From Idiomarina tyrosinivorans (GTDB taxonomy: Bacteria; Pseudomonadota; Gammaproteobacteria; Enterobacterales; Alteromonadaceae), in contig NZ_PIQH01000002.1 of the NCBI RefSeq assembly GCF_003987475.1, forward strand, positions 62,001 through 126,000: 64,000 nucleotides of DNA. Reading direction: 5' to 3'. The notes beneath the pieces are model-generated. The model worked only from the letters and a program-made list of their open reading frames with translations, was not told where the DNA came from and did no database searches. Positions 60,657 through 64,000 of this stretch are shown piece by piece; position 1 is the stretch's first letter; each line of letters opens with the position of its first letter. A program made the position numbers and the translations under genes.

Positions 60657-63600
60657 ATGTGGACCATACACTCTGTCGGTGATTCGGCATTCTTGGAGCA
60701 GGTTTTGATAGCCGTTTCCATGATCACCGGAACCGGCGATTTCACACAAATGGCATCGGTAGGGCTGCTTATCGGTGTCTTAATAGTTTTCTTCCAATCT
60801 ATTATGAATGGAGCCAAGGAAATACAGATTGGCACTGTTTTGGTGGCATGGATTTTCTATGCTATGGCATTTGGACCATCCACGACTGTCCTTATTGAAG
60901 ATGCGTACTCTGGCGAAGTTCGGGTCGTTGATAATGTCCCAGTGGGGCCAGCAGCGGTTGGTTCTGTTGTCTCAAATGTCGGGTACTCAGTTACAAGCCT
61001 GTTTGAGCAGGGGTATTCATTTATTTCACCGGCTTCGACACAGAATCGATTTGCCGACTCCCTTCACCTGATAAATCAGCTTCAAGATGCTGCCGTTAAC
61101 CCGGTTGTATTTAAAGCAATGGATAACGCTGTTGGTGGAGAGGGTGTCAACGTCGAGCTTTCAATTCACAACTACATACGAGAATGCACGCTAACAAAAA
61201 TTGATTTGCATCAAGCGTCAATCCAAGACTTATTTACCGCCCCTGCAATGCAGGCACTTCGTTTTGAATCAGACTTATATGGAACTCGGCTTTATCTTGG
61301 TGGCTCTCCCCAGGATTACAATTGTTCTGATGGGTTTGTGGCGCTTAGCAACGCACTGAATGAAGTTAAAGGCAACTATTTGGTTCATGAAGCCATCGAG
61401 CGAGGAATGAGAGACGCTAGTGGCGATGTCGCTGGAGTCGGTGTGTCAAATCGCCTTTATGATGCATTAGCGAGTCTTGGCATGACGGGATCTAATGCTC
61501 AGGACTACATACTAACAACCGTGCTTAAGCCGATATATGAAGATGCTGCCCAGGGAAAGTATCAGGATATGCGGGATTACTCGTCGGCAATTATGCTGAA
61601 CCAAGCAATCCAGCAAAGGAATACTCAATGGGCTGCTGAACAATCAATGTTTATGACCATCGTTCGCCCGATGATGACGTTTTTCGAGGGGTTCGTTTAT
61701 GCCGTAACACCTCTGGCTGCATTCTTTATGTTGATGGGCCGGTTCGGTATCGGTTTGGTGGGAAAGTATTTGGTGACACTCGCATGGATTCAGCTCTGGA
61801 TGCCGGTGTTGTCAATTATTAACCTCTATATTCATATGTCCGCTACAGGTGCGTTGAGTGCCCTAGAGAACGACCCGTTTTCCACGTTCCACGGAATAAG
61901 CGAGGCATACCAGATAACATCTAATTGGCTTGCAACGGGAGGCATGTTGGCTGCGGCCACTCCAGTGATTACTCTGTTTGTTGTTACCGGCTCCACTTAC
62001 GCAATGACTTCTCTCGCTGGACGCTTGAATGGCGGTGACCATATCAACGAGAAAATCACTACTCCCGACGCCATTAAGCCCTCAGCAGCGTTGGACATGA
62101 TGCCGAAATCTCAATTTGATGACTTCCGAGGGCTTCAACTTACCGGTTCCGAGAGCATGGTGGATAAGGTGAACGTCGGTAACATGCTCAGTAGTGCGGT
62201 TAGTTCCTCCCAGGCATCGTCAGCCCAGGCAACACAGTCATTTGCATCCCAGCTTTCTAATTCGGTTTTCTCTGGGGCCTCTGCTGAACAAAGCTACGCT
62301 CGTTTACAAGGGCTTGGGCAATCCCTTCGTGCATCTGACTCTTCACAGGCACAGGCGATTTACGGCCAAGCTCAGGATTACGCTCGGCAATATGGCTTGA
62401 ACGAGAGTCATACAGATGCCATTGCAGGAGCCATCGGTATGCAGGCCAGTGCGAACGTCGATGCCGGGCAGGTTGCGGGAGCCCTGTTGGCTGGCCCTGC
62501 TGGCATGGCAATAGCAAAGGCTGCACCTGTCGATGTAAAAGGAGGTATTTCCGGATCGGCAACTTCTACGTCCACTGATCAACGTCAGCAACTGACAGGT
62601 GATATGGACCGGCTTGCCAAAAATGTCGGTTTCACTGATAGCGATTCAGCAGCTTTGACTAGGGATATAGCTCGTCAGGTCAATACGCAGAGTGGTCAGC
62701 GCTTTACGAACTCTCTTGGAGAGGAGCAGCGTGAGCAGTTTTCTGAATCCGCGACCCAAGCCATAACAGCACAAAATACTTATCAGCGTCTCGCCAGCGC
62801 TCAATCGAGCATTGGAACGACGAGTGCAATGGATATGAGAGCCCTAGCGGAGACAGTAACCAGCAGTCCTGAAGCTCATTCACAGCTAAGAGATGGGATG
62901 CGGATGGCTTCACCCGAAACACGCCAACTTGCGGCTGAGAAATCCCAGTTTTATGAAGCGTTGGGAATGGATTCAGCAAGAGCAACCGCAGGTGGTCAGC
63001 TCTATGCGCTTCTTAACTCTGGTAAAGCATCGGAACAGGCTATTGCTGCCGAAACCATCGCAAGTGCTACGGGCAGCGCGACAACCGTGAAAGATTCCAA
63101 TGCACAGCAAGATCTTTTGGAAAGCTCTCCAGCGATAACGCATGGGATAGGTGCGCGAGAGCTTCAAGAACCCCAGAACATGTCGAACGAACAAAGAAAT
63201 CAGGCAAGGGCAGGCGTGCCTGGGGAGAGCGTAGTGCTTCAGCGTCATAACCAAAACCTAAGCCACGTAGAAGCGGCAGACTCTGAAAACAGAGACGACT
63301 ACCGGGGAGAGCGGCTCGGTGCTCTGAGAAGTCAAATTATGGCGTCTGAAGTCGAGCCATCTACCTCGGCGAGTATCTTCTCTACTACCGAGGGTATTGG
63401 CCGATTCTTCGACCAAGTAGTTGGTGGGGTTAGTGCTGGAGCAGGCGGTTTCTCGGATGATTTCGCAGGTTCGATGGAGCACCTAGCGGCCATGACTCCC
63501 CAAGAACGCGACCAGTTTATCGCTGATTCAAACCGTGGTGATCAGTACATCCAGGATGAGTACGGCGTAGCGGGTCATATCGCGACTGGAGCCGCAGACC

Positions 63601-64000
63601 TGGGGCGTTCGATTATCGGTGCCGGAGTCAGCGGATACACAGCGGCCAAAGAGTGGATTACTGGAGAAGGTGATTTGTCGGAAGCTGCTAAAGACATGTC
63701 CATTAGGGAACGTGGAATGTTCTTTGCGGCAGCGTTTGCCAGTGCATCGGAGGAAGGTGCGGAGCACGCACAGCGTTTTGTTGAGCAATACGGTGACGAG
63801 TTCCGTGAGCTGGCAGCCCAAACGGCTGTTAATGAGCATGGCCTTCAGTCTGAAGCCGGTGCGCAACTGTTTGCGTCGTCGCTACTGGGAGCAAGTGACG
63901 GGCGTGAAGCTGAATACAGGCAGCAACTTCAAAGTGAGTTCGGCGGTGACGCCGATCTGGCAAACAAAGCAGCAGACATTATTGAGGCTTCTGCGGGTGC
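60657..64000 (+). CDS. traG: TraG-like mating-pair stabilisation / exclusion protein (partial)
   Basis: Open for 1114 codons to the window edge, with the RBS AACAGGAGA upstream. An N-terminal TraG_N region (membrane helices around GLLIGVLIVFFQSIMNG and VAWIFYAMAFGPS) is followed by a soluble loop, then helices YAVTPLAAFFMLMGRFGIGLVGKYLVTLAWIQLWMPVLSII, and a long Ala/Gln/Ser-rich helical C-terminal part, the layout of F, SXT and SGI1 TraG. In SGI1, TraG replaces the helper plasmid's copy in mating pores. No traH precedes it, unlike SGI1. Confidence 0.82.
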   Translation, partial: MWTIHSVGDSAFLEQVLIAVSMITGTGDFTQMASVGLLIGVLIVFFQSIMNGAKEIQIGTVLVAWIFYAMAFGPSTTVLIEDAYSGEVRVVDNVPVGPAAVGSVVSNVGYSVTSLFEQGYSFISPASTQNRFADSLHLINQLQDAAVNPVVFKAMDNAVGGEGVNVELSIHNYIRECTLTKIDLHQASIQDLFTAPAMQALRFESDLYGTRLYLGGSPQDYNCSDGFVALSNALNEVKGNYLVHEAIERGMRDASGDVAGVGVSNRLYDALASLGMTGSNAQDYILTTVLKPIYEDAAQGKYQDMRDYSSAIMLNQAIQQRNTQWAAEQSMFMTIVRPMMTFFEGFVYAVTPLAAFFMLMGRFGIGLVGKYLVTLAWIQLWMPVLSIINLYIHMSATGALSALENDPFSTFHGISEAYQITSNWLATGGMLAAATPVITLFVVTGSTYAMTSLAGRLNGGDHINEKITTPDAIKPSAALDMMPKSQFDDFRGLQLTGSESMVDKVNVGNMLSSAVSSSQASSAQATQSFASQLSNSVFSGASAEQSYARLQGLGQSLRASDSSQAQAIYGQAQDYARQYGLNESHTDAIAGAIGMQASANVDAGQVAGALLAGPAGMAIAKAAPVDVKGGISGSATSTSTDQRQQLTGDMDRLAKNVGFTDSDSAALTRDIARQVNTQSGQRFTNSLGEEQREQFSESATQAITAQNTYQRLASAQSSIGTTSAMDMRALAETVTSSPEAHSQLRDGMRMASPETRQLAAEKSQFYEALGMDSARATAGGQLYALLNSGKASEQAIAAETIASATGSATTVKDSNAQQDLLESSPAITHGIGARELQEPQNMSNEQRNQARAGVPGESVVLQRHNQNLSHVEAADSENRDDYRGERLGALRSQIMASEVEPSTSASIFSTTEGIGRFFDQVVGGVSAGAGGFSDDFAGSMEHLAAMTPQERDQFIADSNRGDQYIQDEYGVAGHIATGAADLGRSIIGAGVSGYTAAKEWITGEGDLSEAAKDMSIRERGMFFAAAFASASEEGAEHAQRFVEQYGDEFRELAAQTAVNEHGLQSEAGAQLFASSLLGASDGREAEYRQQLQSEFGGDADLANKAADIIEASAG

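Overview
The window reads as a chromosomal segment around the replication origin of a gammaproteobacterium. The core order is glmS, glmU, atpCDGAHFEBI, parB, parA, rsmG, mnmG, oriC, mioC. An E. coli-type oriC (GATC-rich, DnaA boxes, AT-rich left part) between mnmG and mioC points to a Dam/SeqA lineage of the Vibrio/Shewanella/Idiomarina kind. I favour Alteromonadales (Idiomarina-like), but the sequence alone does not prove the genus.

Two accessory regions bracket this core. LEFT (1-14427): a Tn7-family transposon sits at the classical attTn7 site, in the glmS terminator 25 bp past the glmS stop codon. It shows tnsA, tnsB, tnsC and a partial tnsD, and a right end with three TnsB-type repeats and a terminal TGT...ACA. 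Unlike Tn7, about 8.7 kb of cargo separates tnsA from the right end. The cargo is two small (probably truncated) genes, a tightly coupled five-gene operon that looks like an undescribed biosynthesis/export cluster (MFS transporter, SAM methyltransferase, class V PLP enzyme, FAD enzyme, ATP-grasp ligase), an IS3-family element, and a gene remnant.

CORE (14428-34960): hexosamine synthesis genes, the complete ATP synthase operon, chromosome partitioning genes, oriC, a flavodoxin/cytochrome b561 pair, a dgkA-linked two-component system, two nuclease genes, a DUF2007 gene and crcB.

RIGHT (34961-64000, open at the end): three 18-bp direct repeats (34961, 37823, 39106) each spell, on the minus strand, the last codons of mnmE (F-C-I-G-K-stop), the integration site of SGI1-type islands. 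They delimit a stack of elements: A is a 2.8-kb mer operon, B a 1.3-kb higBA module, and C a large SGI1-like island running out of the window. Element C carries an AAA ATPase, a resolvase, a PstI-like restriction-modification pair, small membrane peptides coupled to a SIR2-like gene, an internal tyrosine recombinase, several small unknown genes, a lipoprotein and a traG-like conjugation gene. A complete Tn402-type class 1 integron (intI1-cmlA1-aadA2-qacEdelta1-sul1-orf5-tniBdelta-tniA) lies inside element C. It is flanked by IRi, IRt and a perfect 5-bp duplication (CATTT), and sits exactly in the predicted res site of the resolvase. Two copies of a GCGCCCAAAA(A/T)GGG motif in front of element C operons suggest control by an FlhDC-type (AcaCD-like) master activator from a helper plasmid.
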